A stretch of 11,287 nt of DNA. It comes from Hirudo medicinalis. Taxonomy: Eukaryota > Annelida > Clitellata > Hirudinida > Hirudinidae. The stretch covers positions 1-11,287 of the forward strand of contig MPNW01001414.1 in assembly GCA_011800805.1 (NCBI GenBank), in the 5' to 3' direction. Under the pieces are notes generated by a model. The model saw only the letters and a program-made list of their open reading frames with translations, was not told the origin of the DNA and ran no database searches. A program made the position numbers and the translations under genes. Positions 1 through 7,135 of the stretch are shown in pieces. How positions within the stretch are numbered: position 1 is the stretch's first letter; every line of letters starts with the position of its first letter.

Positions 1-27
1 TATTATTATTATTATTATTTATTATTA

Positions 28-69
<42 letters not shown>
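1..69. repeat. (TTA)n microsatellite, slightly imperfect
   Basis: The window opens inside a run of TTA triplets interrupted twice by an extra T, so the array probably extends to the left of the window. It ends where unique sequence starts with GAAGTGGCG. No coding potential is inferred. Confidence 0.95.
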
Positions 70-257
70 GAAGTGGCGATAATTCACAGCGAAATGAATT
101 ATGCTTGTGACGTTTTTAATGAACCCGCAAGATGTCCCTGATTTATCATCCGAAAATGTGCTGCTAATTTCAAACGATTTTCTAATTTTTTATAAAAAAA
201 AAACAAGAATATTTCCTTCGTTTCCTGTTTTGTAGTTGTTCAAATCACCTCGTCAAT

Positions 258-323
258 GCACTGAATGCATGTTCAATGCGCTGAAAATGCACAACGCACT
301 GAAAATGCATAATGCATTGAATC
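258..323. repeat. Degenerate 18-20 bp tandem repeat, about 3.5 units
   Basis: Units begin with GCACTG, GCGCTG, GCACTG and GCATTG at 258, 278, 296 and 314. Units 2 and 3 share the pattern GCRCTGAAAATGCAYAA and are 18 bp each; unit 1 is 20 bp. This is direct pattern recognition; no function is implied. Confidence 0.6.
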
Positions 324-483
324 GATTGCGAGACAGACTATTCAACCATGCGTGATGTTCTTCAACTGAGGACATGCTTGACTGATTTCGCAGGAGGAAA
401 CAATGGCATTCGATAGGAGCTAAATCGAACGATTTCAGCAACAGTTTGCTAATGAGTGATGACTGATTGTACGGGGAATTCAC

Positions 484-664
484 ATGAATGAATGGATGAA
501 TGAATAAATGTTTGAATGAATGAATGAATGAATTAATTAATGAATGAATGAATGAATGTATGCATGCGTGAATGAATCAATGCATTAATGATTGCATGAC
601 TAAATACATGAATGGATGAATGAACAAACTTATGCATTAATGAATGCATGAGTGAATGAATGCA
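484..664. repeat. (AATG)n degenerate tetranucleotide array
   Basis: Mostly AATG/GAATG steps, broken by TTAATTAA, ATGCATGC and TGCATTAATG patches. The minus-strand open frame here reads His/Ser/Ile/Met-rich and is a by-product of the repeat. The same repeat type recurs at 3408-3480 and in the 7641-7982 region. Confidence 0.9.
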
Positions 665-1374
665 CCGGGCCTCATGTGTTCCCATTGACGAAAACTTCAT
701 GGTGGGGGGCACATTGGAAGAAGGAATCAATGGGCCACCCGCACAGTCTTGAATTGGAATTAATTGCCTCATTTCTATTTATTTTCATTTGTTTATGCAT
801 TTATTTCCTTTTATTCGTAAATATTTCTTAATCAAGCAATCCATTCAGAGCCTGGCTCATGAATTATTCCATAATTTGGGATCAATTTGTGTTTTAGTTA
901 TCAAAAAATCTTCAAAAAAATGAAGTAAAATTTGTTAGAAAAGCATTAGAATGAATTTGCACGTCGCACGATGACAGATGTCTTCAAGTTAAATAAAAAT
1001 ATTTTTACAACTTTCCTTCAAAATTGAAAAGGTTTTCTTAATTTTGTTCGTCTGTCGCACATTTACGAAAGATATTTCAACAAACTCAAATAAAATGCTC
1101 ACAAAACTTCCGACAATTAATTACCTCAGAATTATTAATAGAAGCATAAAAAGCGACCTTGCCCTATCCGCGAAGCACGAAGCGATAAATAGGGTATCGT
1201 TGTTCTGCTCCATTGGTCAACGGTTGACCTCTTTGTCTGTGACCTGATTGGTGGAACGCAATTAATTATTCATGAACTGTGTCTGGCGCTGAGCTGCGAT
1301 CAAAACGCATAATGTCGGATGCAATAATTTTCTGTCAGCTTCCACTTTGTGCCACGTTATTGGAAGACGACAGT
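665..1374. other. Mostly unique AT-rich DNA, no supported gene
   Basis: No array longer than a few units is present. A 67-codon plus-strand frame at 1044-1247 has no recognisable domain and an ordinary start, and is not called as a gene. GC and CpG content rise at about 1150-1260, where CCAAT-type motifs and a perfect palindrome occur (listed separately). Confidence 0.6.
1212..1251. promoter_or_regulatory. Candidate cis-element cluster: two inverted CCAAT boxes and a palindrome
   Basis: ATTGG (CCAAT on the minus strand) occurs at 1212-1216 and 1247-1251, 35 bp apart. The second is in a good NF-Y context (ACCAATCA on the minus strand). Between them 1215-1229 is a perfect palindrome, GGTCAAC-G-GTTGACC, made of two TGACC half-sites, with a third TGACC at 1240-1244. 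NF-Y pairs at about three helical turns are known from animal promoters. That these sites work is inference. Confidence 0.25.
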
Positions 1375-1745
1375 GATGATGATGATGATGGTGGTGGTGT
1401 TGGTGATGGTGGTGGTGGTGGTGATGATGATGGTGGTGATGATGATGATGGTGGTGGTGGTGATGATGGTGGTGATGGTGATGATTATTATTATTATTAC
1501 GATGGTGATGATGATTATTATGACGACGACAACCTTCGACGATGTTGATGATGATGATATCGATGACGATGATGGTCTTGATGACGATGTAATAATGATG
1601 GCGTTGACAATCAAGTTGACGATAATGACAATAATAATGATGGCAATAATGAGAATGATGACAATGATGATGATGATGATGGTGATAATGAGAATGATGA
1701 CAATGATGATAATGGCGTCGATGACGATGACTCAACAATAATGAC
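1375..1745. repeat. Imperfect GAT/GGT (later GATGAC/AATGAT) microsatellite
   Basis: The left part (1375-1485) alternates GAT and GGT triplets. The right part decays into GATGAC, AATGAT and GATAAT steps. Frames on both strands stay open because the triplet rarely makes stops, giving Asp/Gly, Met/Val, His and Ile/Thr-rich shadow peptides. I see no unique domain attached and call no gene. Confidence 0.95.
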
Positions 1746-1794
1746 AACTGTGAATGACGTCGGAAATGATTTTCGTTTGATTTTGAACTTTTTC

Positions 1795-1812
1795 ATCATC
1801 ATCATCATCATC
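1795..1812. repeat. (ATC)6 microsatellite
   Basis: Six perfect ATC triplets, in the opposite orientation to the GAT array that ends about 50 bp upstream. The two can base-pair as a fold-back in single-stranded DNA. Confidence 0.9.
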
Positions 1813-2120
1813 GCCACGATCGTTTCAGCTATCTTTACTCATCCAATAGCATGCTTCAAAGAAACCACGTGACCTTAGCATGGCAGTTGTCTAAGCAATT
1901 CCTGTCAGTTGTTTGGATTTGTTATTTAAATGTAAATATTTATATTGTTATTATGATATTATATAATAATAATTTTTATTTATGATTCGCATGTTCATGA
2001 CTGAATGAAGCAATACAACCTCATTTGTTCTGACCTTGTAACGATTCTAATGCGTGACAATGATTTGACAATGTCAGTGGTGATGATGACAAGAGGTGAC
2101 ACGATGACTGTGATAATTAT
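1813..2120. other. Unique AT-rich DNA with one E-box
   Basis: Holds a CACGTG E-box at 1866-1871 (context ACCACGTGACC). This is followed by a T/A-rich stretch at 1917-1985 and the degenerate lead-in to the next GAT-type array. No gene is supported. Confidence 0.5.
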
Positions 2121-2223
2121 GGTAATGTTACTGGCAAAGGTAATGATAATGATGATGTTAATGGTAATGGTAATGGTGATGGTAAGGGTAATGATAATGA
2201 TAATTATAGTGGTAATGGTAATG
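2121..2223. repeat. Degenerate (GGTAAT)n hexanucleotide array
   Basis: Repeated GGTAAT and GATAAT steps with occasional GATGAT. Frames on both strands stay open and read Met/Val or Ile/Thr repeats; these are repeat shadows. Confidence 0.85.
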
Positions 2224-2788
2224 TTTACGAATAAATATGTACAACTAAACAAAATGACCACATAATTGTTATTATTATATTTTTCTACTCACAAACACGT
2301 TGCAAGCACACACAGCAATGCAAGGGGCCTCCAAAAGCTATCCCGAGTGCTTTGAGACCCCACGAAGGTCTTCGGCCATCCAAGGTCAAATGAAGAAAAT
2401 GAAGGACAAAGTAATACAATGCCATTCGAAAACCGTACGAAAAAATATAATTATTTTTGAAATAATATTTTTAAGTAATATTCTTAAATTTCTGTCTTCA
2501 TGCAAAATATTTTTCCCAAAGATTTATTTCGAAATTTGAGGCAAAAAATTGAGAAATTTGAATTGATTCCTAATTGCAGAGAAGATCTTCCGAGGTCATC
2601 AATTTCATCTTCACTCCTGACTCAGAAACTTTTTAAAAATTACACTTAATCCTATCAATTACAATTTCAGGTTATTAAATTATTTTAACAACTTCTTTAA
2701 AAAAAACTTAAAAAGCAATAAATTAATTACACATATTTTTATACAATAATTAATAATTATATGATAATTAATAATTATAATTACACAC
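2224..2788. other. Unique DNA with a small GC-rich island at about 2300-2440
   Basis: Most of the stretch is AT-rich, but about 2318-2395 is GC-rich and contains a 12-bp palindrome, CGAAG-GT-CTTCG, at 2363-2374. A plus-strand frame from ATG at 2300 reads through the island (residues such as SYPECFETPRRSSAIQG), then runs into AT-rich Ile/Phe codons and stops at 2539. I do not recognise it. It could be a diverged dispersed repeat or an exon remnant. Confidence 0.35.
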
Positions 2789-2822
2789 ATATTATATATA
2801 TATATATAATATATATATAATA

Positions 2823-2866
<44 letters not shown>

Positions 2867-2933
2867 ACATATATATTATATATATATATATATAATATGT
2901 ATATGTATATATATATATAATATATATATATTT
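2789..2933. repeat. Long (TA)n tract
   Basis: About 145 bp of nearly pure TA/AT steps with interspersed TATAATATAT phase changes. The sequence is largely self-complementary and could extrude as a cruciform. The minus-strand Tyr/Ile frame across it is a repeat artefact. Confidence 0.95.
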
Positions 2934-3110
2934 GCAATTATTCGGCTATTTACTTCCGCATGCAACTCTCACTTGTCCATCATAAAACTATTTGCATTTG
3001 AATTTTGTAAATTTCTTCTTTATATTGTAAATTGAGTTTAATTTTAATTTAATATTTTTTAATTTTTCTGACGTAATTTCTTTGGGCGCCATCATCACTC
3101 ATTCTAATAG

Positions 3111-3210
3111 CAGCAGCAGAAGCAGCAGCAGCAACAACAACAACAACAACAGCAGCAGAAGCAGCAGCAACAACAACAACAACAACAACAACAGCAGCAG
3201 AAGCAGCAGC

Positions 3211-3242
<32 letters not shown>
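3111..3242 (+). repeat. CAG/CAA microsatellite with a higher-order structure
   Basis: All units are CAG, CAA or a single AAG. Three blocks each have the form (CAG)n-AAG-(CAG)n-(CAA)n, with the CAA run growing from 6 to 8 to 11 units from left to right. That pattern suggests duplication of a block followed by expansion of its CAA part. In the CAG frame it reads pure Gln with Lys interruptions. Confidence 0.95.
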
Positions 3243-3243
<1 letters not shown>

Positions 3244-3341
3244 TATCATTGCAAAGACAATATCCCCATAATTACAATAATGAAGTTTGTGAAGCTCATT
3301 CACACCTGATTTCCCTGACCGGTAATTCTAATCACATTTAA
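3111..3341 (+). other. Open Gln-rich frame, possible internal exon
   Basis: In the CAG frame, 44 Gln/Lys codons run without interruption into 32 codons of non-repetitive sequence (LSLQRQYPHNYNNE, then VCEAHSHLISLTGN) before TAA at 3339-3341. There is no ATG. The codons just upstream are TAA TAG, but that TAG is the end of a plausible 3' splice site (TCATTCTAATAG before CAG). A GTAATT donor-like site lies at 3322. Glutamine tracts of this type are common in metazoan transcription regulators. The open tail is short enough to be chance, so this is only a candidate exon. Confidence 0.2.
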
Positions 3342-3407
3342 TCACCTGCCATCGTAAGTTATTACCGAATACCTGGAAAGGTATACGAATGTCTAAATGC
3401 TGCATGT

Positions 3408-3480
3408 GAATGAATGAATTGAAGAATGCTTGAGTAAATGAACGAGTGCATGACATAGTGAATGAATGAATGAATGAATA
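3408..3480. repeat. (AATG)n degenerate array
   Basis: GAATGAATGAATT and AATGAATGAATGAATG blocks flank a degenerate middle with AACGAGTGCATGACATAG. It is the same repeat class as 484-664. Minus-strand His/Ser-rich frames come from the repeat. Confidence 0.85.
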
Positions 3481-4248
3481 AGAGCAATTCACTGAAAGTG
3501 AATTCCATTTGGAGATTCTTCGAGGAAGATTTTGTTTCACAGGAATAATCTCTCAAGCGCAATTAAAATTGTCACTCCGACTTAATTTCATGATTTTTAG
3601 TTTTAAATCTGCAAAATAAATTTGTTATTTATGTAAAATAATTATATTTATGTAACATAATTATATTTATTATTCAAGTAAAATAATTTCTTAGAAATGA
3701 CTGAGCGACTACTTGAGACAACGTGTTGTAATTTGAAGCCAAAATTGGTGTTGACTTCTGCAATCACTTTTTTCAAAATCTTACCAAAAATCATTTATTT
3801 AAAAAGTGATATTTGTTTAGGATATTAATTATTTAAATATATTATTCATTTAAAACATTATTTATTTAAATATATAATTACAATTAAATAGTATATAATT
3901 TAAATACATTATATATTTAAATATATTAAACCTTAAAAGTATATATTGCAAAATGACTAAGTTCTAAAAACATTCCAAGGTCAACTTTAAAATGCCGCAA
4001 AATTGTTTTTATTTTTATGGAAATAACGGTTGTAATTTTAATCCACCAACAACCACCCAACAACCATCCAACAAGTTAACTTCCCTTTGTAAAGGGACAT
4101 GTTTTCAATATTTTTGTTGCTGCAACATCAAACTCAACAAACAAACTTTTCCTTGCAACACGAGGTGAACACCATCTTTGGAGGCTCCACATTCTTATTT
4201 TTCTAAAGTCACTGGTTATTGCTAATTAGCATAATAATTAATTTTCAA
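3481..4248. other. AT-rich unique DNA with small inverted repeats
   Basis: The part at 3640-3960 is extremely AT-rich with repeated ATTTAAATATAT motifs. A run of CAAC-rich sequence lies at 4042-4077. Two compact inverted repeats follow: TCCCTTT-GT-AAAGGGA at 4082-4097 and TGTTGC-T-GCAACA at 4115-4127. No open frame of interest and no gene are seen. Confidence 0.5.
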
Positions 4249-4313
4249 TTTATTTGTAATCAATTAAAGTGTATTTTATTTGTAAATAATTAAAGTGTAA
4301 TTTATTTGTAATT
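4249..4313. repeat. 26-bp tandem repeat, 2.5 units
   Basis: TTTATTTGTAA begins at 4249, 4275 and 4301. Units 1 and 2 are each 26 bp and share AATTAAAGTGTA; unit 3 is cut off after TTTATTTGTAATTAACC. The spacing is exact with a few substitutions. Confidence 0.8.
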
Positions 4314-4342
4314 AACCAGCAGCGTTATTATAATTTACAATG

Positions 4343-4464
4343 ATCATCATCACGACCACCGTCAAAATCATAATAATTATCATCATCGTTAGCGTCATAG
4401 TCGTCGACGTCGTCAACACTAGCATCACCATCACGACCACCATCATCGTCATCATCATCATCAT
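4343..4464. repeat. Degenerate (ATC)n array, left half of an inverted pair
   Basis: ATC, ACC and GTC triplets with CpG-containing variants (CGTCGACGTCGTC near 4400). It faces a GAT array at 4546-4659 across an 81-bp spacer, so the two can pair as arms of a large fold-back. The plus-strand Ile/Val/Thr-rich frame at 4340-4534 is a repeat shadow. Confidence 0.85.
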
Positions 4465-4545
4465 TTCAGTTCGGTTCGATTTAATTCTTTGTTCACTTAA
4501 AGGAATATGGTTTCACTGTTTCACGTATTTCTAAATAAACATTAC

Positions 4546-4576
<31 letters not shown>

Positions 4577-4659
4577 GTGGTGGTAGTGGTGGTGATGGTG
4601 ATGATGATGATGGTGATGGTGATGTTGAAGACAACGATTGCGAAGACGACGACGACGAT
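4546..4659. repeat. GAT/GGT/GAC array, right half of an inverted pair
   Basis: Nine GAT triplets, then GGT/GAT mixtures, ending in a GAC run. In the plus frame an ATG at 4507 leads through MVSLFHVFLNKHY directly into Asp/Gly-rich codons and stops at 4660-4662 (51 residues). A comparable frame at 6137-6340 also joins a short hydrophobic start to poly-Asp. I regard both as probably accidental but note them. Confidence 0.85.
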
Positions 4660-4879
4660 TAATATGACATGATTATATGTTCACGACACAAGTCGTAATC
4701 ACTTAAATATTAATAATTATTAATAGTGGCAATATATTTCGTGAGGAGTGCGAGGCTTAGTTGTCTGAAATGAAAAATCAAATGTTGAATTTTTCGACGA
4801 GGATGTATTTTTTGTACGAAGGAAAATTTTAAATTGATTCATGCGGTTTGTTCGTGATGTCGGTGAGTTGATGTCAATA

Positions 4880-4978
4880 AAAATAATTAATAATAATACT
4901 AATTATTAATAATTATTAATAATGACGATTAATAATAACGAATAAAAATAATGAACAATAATATTTAATAATAATTAT
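4880..4978. repeat. AAT/TTA-rich low-complexity tract
   Basis: Mixed AATAAT, TAATTATTAATAATT and AATAACG steps. It contains several short self-complementary TTAATAATTATTAA-like stretches. Confidence 0.75.
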
Positions 4979-5223
4979 TGATGTTAAATCTGATGAATGC
5001 AACTACAGGAATGAATTACTCAAAACGTAGATGGACTCATAAAGTTTCTCGTCCGATGGAAAGGAGACAACGGAATGGAGTTGAGAAGACGTGGAGTGAG
5101 ATCCACCAACGCAAAACCCCGCAAATGTTTTCCACAATTCTGTCACGGTTATCATCCACGAGAAGCCGTAAAAGAGCGGGAAAATAAAAATTCTCCAACA
5201 TTGCAGATGCACACGAAGCCAGT
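4979..5223. other. Unique, relatively GC-rich stretch between two repeats
   Basis: A plus-strand frame from 4978 to 5187 is basic (KRRWTHK, MERRQRN, SRKRAGK) and a minus-strand frame crosses the same bases. I recognise neither. No splice signals convince me, so no gene is called. Confidence 0.35.
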
Positions 5224-5487
5224 GATGCAAATGTTGAACAATGATGCAGTTGTTGAACAATGATGTAAATGTTGAACAATGATGCAAATGTTGAACAATG
5301 ATGCAAATGTTGAACAATGATGCAAATGTTGAAAAATGATGCAAATGTTGAACAATGATGCAAATGTTGAAAAATGATGCAAATGTTGAACAATGATGCA
5401 AATGTTGAAAAATGATGCAAATGTTGAAAAATGATGCAAATGTTGAACAATGATGCAAATGTTGAACAATGATGCAGTTGTTGAACG
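5224..5487. repeat. 19-bp minisatellite, 14 units in exact register
   Basis: The consensus unit is GATGCAAATGTTGAACAAT. Units begin every 19 bp from 5224 to 5471 with no indel. Variants are few: GCAGTTG in units 2 and 14, GTAAAT in unit 3, and GAAAAAT instead of GAACAAT in units 6, 8, 10 and 11. Units 1-2 and 13-14 form the same pair at the two ends. Since 19 is not a multiple of 3 and the minus strand has no stops, all three minus frames stay open as a 19-residue peptide repeat. Those long frames are shadows. ATGCAAAT (the POU octamer) is intact in 11 units. Confidence 0.97.
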
Positions 5488-5677
5488 AACTCCTCTCGGA
5501 GATGAAATTGATGCAACCGAGTCATTTTGAAAAAGTTGAGAACAAATCATGCTCCCACTTATCGGAGTTGATGTTGGAAACCATGAAGAATAAGAAATAA
5601 GCCAATAACGAAGGTATTCTCCTCAATCTCTTTCAGAATCTTGAGTCAGCAAACATCCTGAAACTCTGTTCGGCTGC
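5488..5677. other. Unique stretch with a 43-codon plus-strand frame
   Basis: A frame begins with two ATGs at 5469-5474 in the last minisatellite unit and ends at TAA 5598-5600. It reads MMQLLNELLSEMKLMQPSHF and continues with EKVENKSCSHLSELMLETMKNKK. It looks helical and charged, but it is short, unrecognised and partly made of repeat, so I do not call it a gene. Confidence 0.25.
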
Positions 5678-5764
5678 TTATTAATTATTATTTTTTAATT
5701 CCTTTATTAATTATTCATTAATTGATTTATTATTAATTTATTATTAATTGATTTATTAATTAAC
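5678..5764. repeat. TTAAT/ATTA low-complexity tract
   Basis: Repeated TTATTAATT and TTGATTTATTAATT blocks. ATTAATTGATTTATTA appears nearly twice. Confidence 0.7.
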
Positions 5765-5804
5765 CGATCATTCGAGTGAAAAACTCGTTCAAGTTGAAAA
5801 ACCG

Positions 5805-5862
5805 ATTGGCGGGAATACGAAACATGGATTTGGATCCACAACGAGGTCACAAGGTCCACGTG
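5805..5862. promoter_or_regulatory. Candidate E2F/CCAAT site plus E-box
   Basis: ATTGGCGGGAA at 5805-5815 overlaps an inverted CCAAT core with a good E2F-type site (TTGGCGGGAA). CACGTG follows at 5857-5862. A small hairpin, CGAGT-GAAAA-ACTCG, lies just upstream at 5773-5787. The motifs are seen directly; that they form a working element is inference from known animal factor preferences. Confidence 0.2.
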
Positions 5863-6178
5863 AGGAAGAAAGGGAATGAATGACATTCGAAAAGCAAATA
5901 ACTATTTGGGAACATTAAATTAACTTGTTATATATTTATCATACTTGAGTCATATTAAAATAATAATAACAATAATTAAAAAAATAACAATAATGACTCG
6001 GCAATACAGTCCAGTGAACGAAGGCACTACCTACCCTCTCCACTCCTCCTCTCACAACTGCTTATCAACCTCTCCATCTCATTCCAGCTTGGACCTGCTC
6101 CACTGAAATGTCTCAAATAATTGCCTGCTTTTCTTCATGTGTGCTTCTTTAGTTCTTTGTCTTAATAATTATGTCAGT
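5863..6178. other. Unique stretch with a strong 3' splice-site look-alike
   Basis: From 6028 to 6087 the plus strand is strikingly pyrimidine-rich (ACCCTCTCCACTCCTCCTCT), has a branch-point-like TGCTTATCAAC, and ends in CATTCCAG at 6080-6087. This is a good metazoan acceptor shape. The following sequence opens in one frame for about 20 codons (WTCSTEMSQIIACFSSCVLL) before TAG. No gene is assigned. Confidence 0.3.
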
Positions 6179-6192
6179 GATGACGACGACGT

Positions 6193-6225
<33 letters not shown>

Positions 6226-6260
6226 TGATGGTGATGTAGGTGACGATGATGATGATGATT
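6179..6260. repeat. (GACGAT)n hexanucleotide array
   Basis: GATGACGACGAC, then several perfect GACGAT units, a GGTGATGTAGGT interruption, and GAT triplets. A plus-strand frame (6137-6340) reads a short hydrophobic start, poly-Asp, and an Ile/Leu/Phe-rich AT-coded tail; I treat it as a repeat artefact. Confidence 0.9.
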
Positions 6261-6429
6261 TAAAAATTTTGTTATTAAATATTTTTACCCTGAAATCAAT
6301 TTTAAATTTATTTTCGACAATCTCCACATTTACGATATAATATCAACCTTCCTAAACAATAATAACGAAGTATTTATATTTGTATTTAGCCCATCTTTTG
6401 AATGCCTCATGTATCAAAAGAGGATTTGA

Positions 6430-6600
6430 AGCACCATGTGGGGCATTTTTAATCTCTCCACCATTTCTGTGGCACCCCTAACCACAGTACCCACAGGGCA
6501 CTCCCTGGCGGTGCAGGCTGGGTTGCGAACGCGACATTATGACTGTGGCCATTACCTCCGCTAGCAGGAACACAACCCATTCAGCATACCACCTTTGCAT
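6430..6600 (-). mobile_element. SINE-like element copy 1, tRNA-derived head (diverged)
   Basis: Read on the minus strand, it shares ordered blocks with the 9949-10105 element: GAATGGG in the A-box region (+ strand 6577-6587), GTTCCTGC, then GTTCGCAACCCAGCCT (B-box region, + strand 6522-6530), and GGTGCT at the far end (6431-6436). The distance from the plus-strand AGCACCAT to GGCTGGG is 86 bp here and 87 bp in the other copy, which supports homology. The B-box has one mismatch from GWTCRANNC. The A-to-B gap is longer (46 against 30 bp), so this copy is probably dead. tRNA-headed SINEs are transcribed by RNA polymerase III and moved by LINE proteins. Confidence 0.5.
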
Positions 6601-6635
6601 AATTAAAATCCAATTATGATGAGTGGTTATATTAC

Positions 6636-6675
6636 ATATAATTATATATATATATTATAATATATATTATAATAT
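6636..6675. repeat. Short (TA)n / TATAAT tract
   Basis: TATAATTATATATATATATT followed by TATAATATATATTATAATATT. Self-complementary low-complexity DNA just beyond the SINE-like element. Confidence 0.8.
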
Positions 6676-6797
6676 TACAGAACAAATAAATGGAATGACG
6701 TAATAATGATTATTGATGTATGATTGCAAAGCAATAAATGTTTTAAATATGGGCTTTTATAATTTTGAATAACAAACCAAACTTAAACAACAATGTA

Positions 6798-6828
<31 letters not shown>

Positions 6829-6850
6829 GCAGGAATAATAATAATAATAT
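6798..6850. repeat. (AAT)n microsatellite with a GCAGG interruption
   Basis: About nine AAT triplets, the interruption AGCAGG, then five more. No coding meaning is inferred. Confidence 0.9.
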
Positions 6851-6919
6851 AATTAACATCATGATATTCATCTTATGCTCACCTAATCAGCTCCGATGAA
6901 CCCCTCGAACAGGGATGAA

Positions 6920-7083
6920 CAAGATGGCCGCCTAATGACCAAAGAAATAAAATAAGAACTCACGAGCACTCATTTTGGACACTAAATTCGTTTCCATAAG
7001 CACCCTCTCTTTTCCTATGACGTCATCAAGATTGCGCCAAACCACGTGGGGATTACGTCATCATGACGTAATCAATATGGCGG
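6920..7083 (+). promoter_or_regulatory. Candidate TATA-less promoter: CRE, E2F, E-box, CRE dyad, YY1-like motifs
   Basis: In order: CAAGATGGCCGC (6920-6931, one mismatch to the YY1/TISU motif); a perfect CRE TGACGTCA (7018-7025); GCGCCAAA (7034-7041, TTTGGCGC E2F site on the minus strand); the palindromic E-box CCACGTGG (7042-7049); an 11-bp inverted repeat GATTACGTCAT-C-ATGACGTAATC (7051-7073) holding two TTACGTCAT bZIP sites; and CAATATGGCGG (7073-7083, YY1-like). The ATG in the last motif starts a 16-codon frame that stops at 7125-7127. These sites and their CpGs stand out from the AT-rich surroundings. The motifs are seen; promoter activity is inferred from animal promoters with this mixture. 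The two ATGGC motifs suggest plus-strand transcription. Confidence 0.35.
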
Positions 7084-7135
7084 AGTGGAGTGTGTCCAGC
7101 ATGGGCAGAAGAAAAATTTGGAAATGAACGTATGT

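Noticed and set aside
1262..1747. 161-codon His-rich minus-strand frame
   Set aside because: It reads the GAT/GGT array in reverse. Other frames over the same bases are also open, as expected for a triplet repeat.
2680..2937. 85-codon Tyr/Ile minus-strand frame
   Set aside because: It is a translated TA dinucleotide tract.
5224..5487. CRISPR array
   Set aside because: Units are contiguous 19-bp repeats with no spacers, in a eukaryotic context.
5003..5550. Three long overlapping minus-strand frames (132-162 codons) with a 19-residue repeat
   Set aside because: All three frames are open because the 19-bp unit has no stop on that strand and rotates through every frame. A real gene would use one frame.
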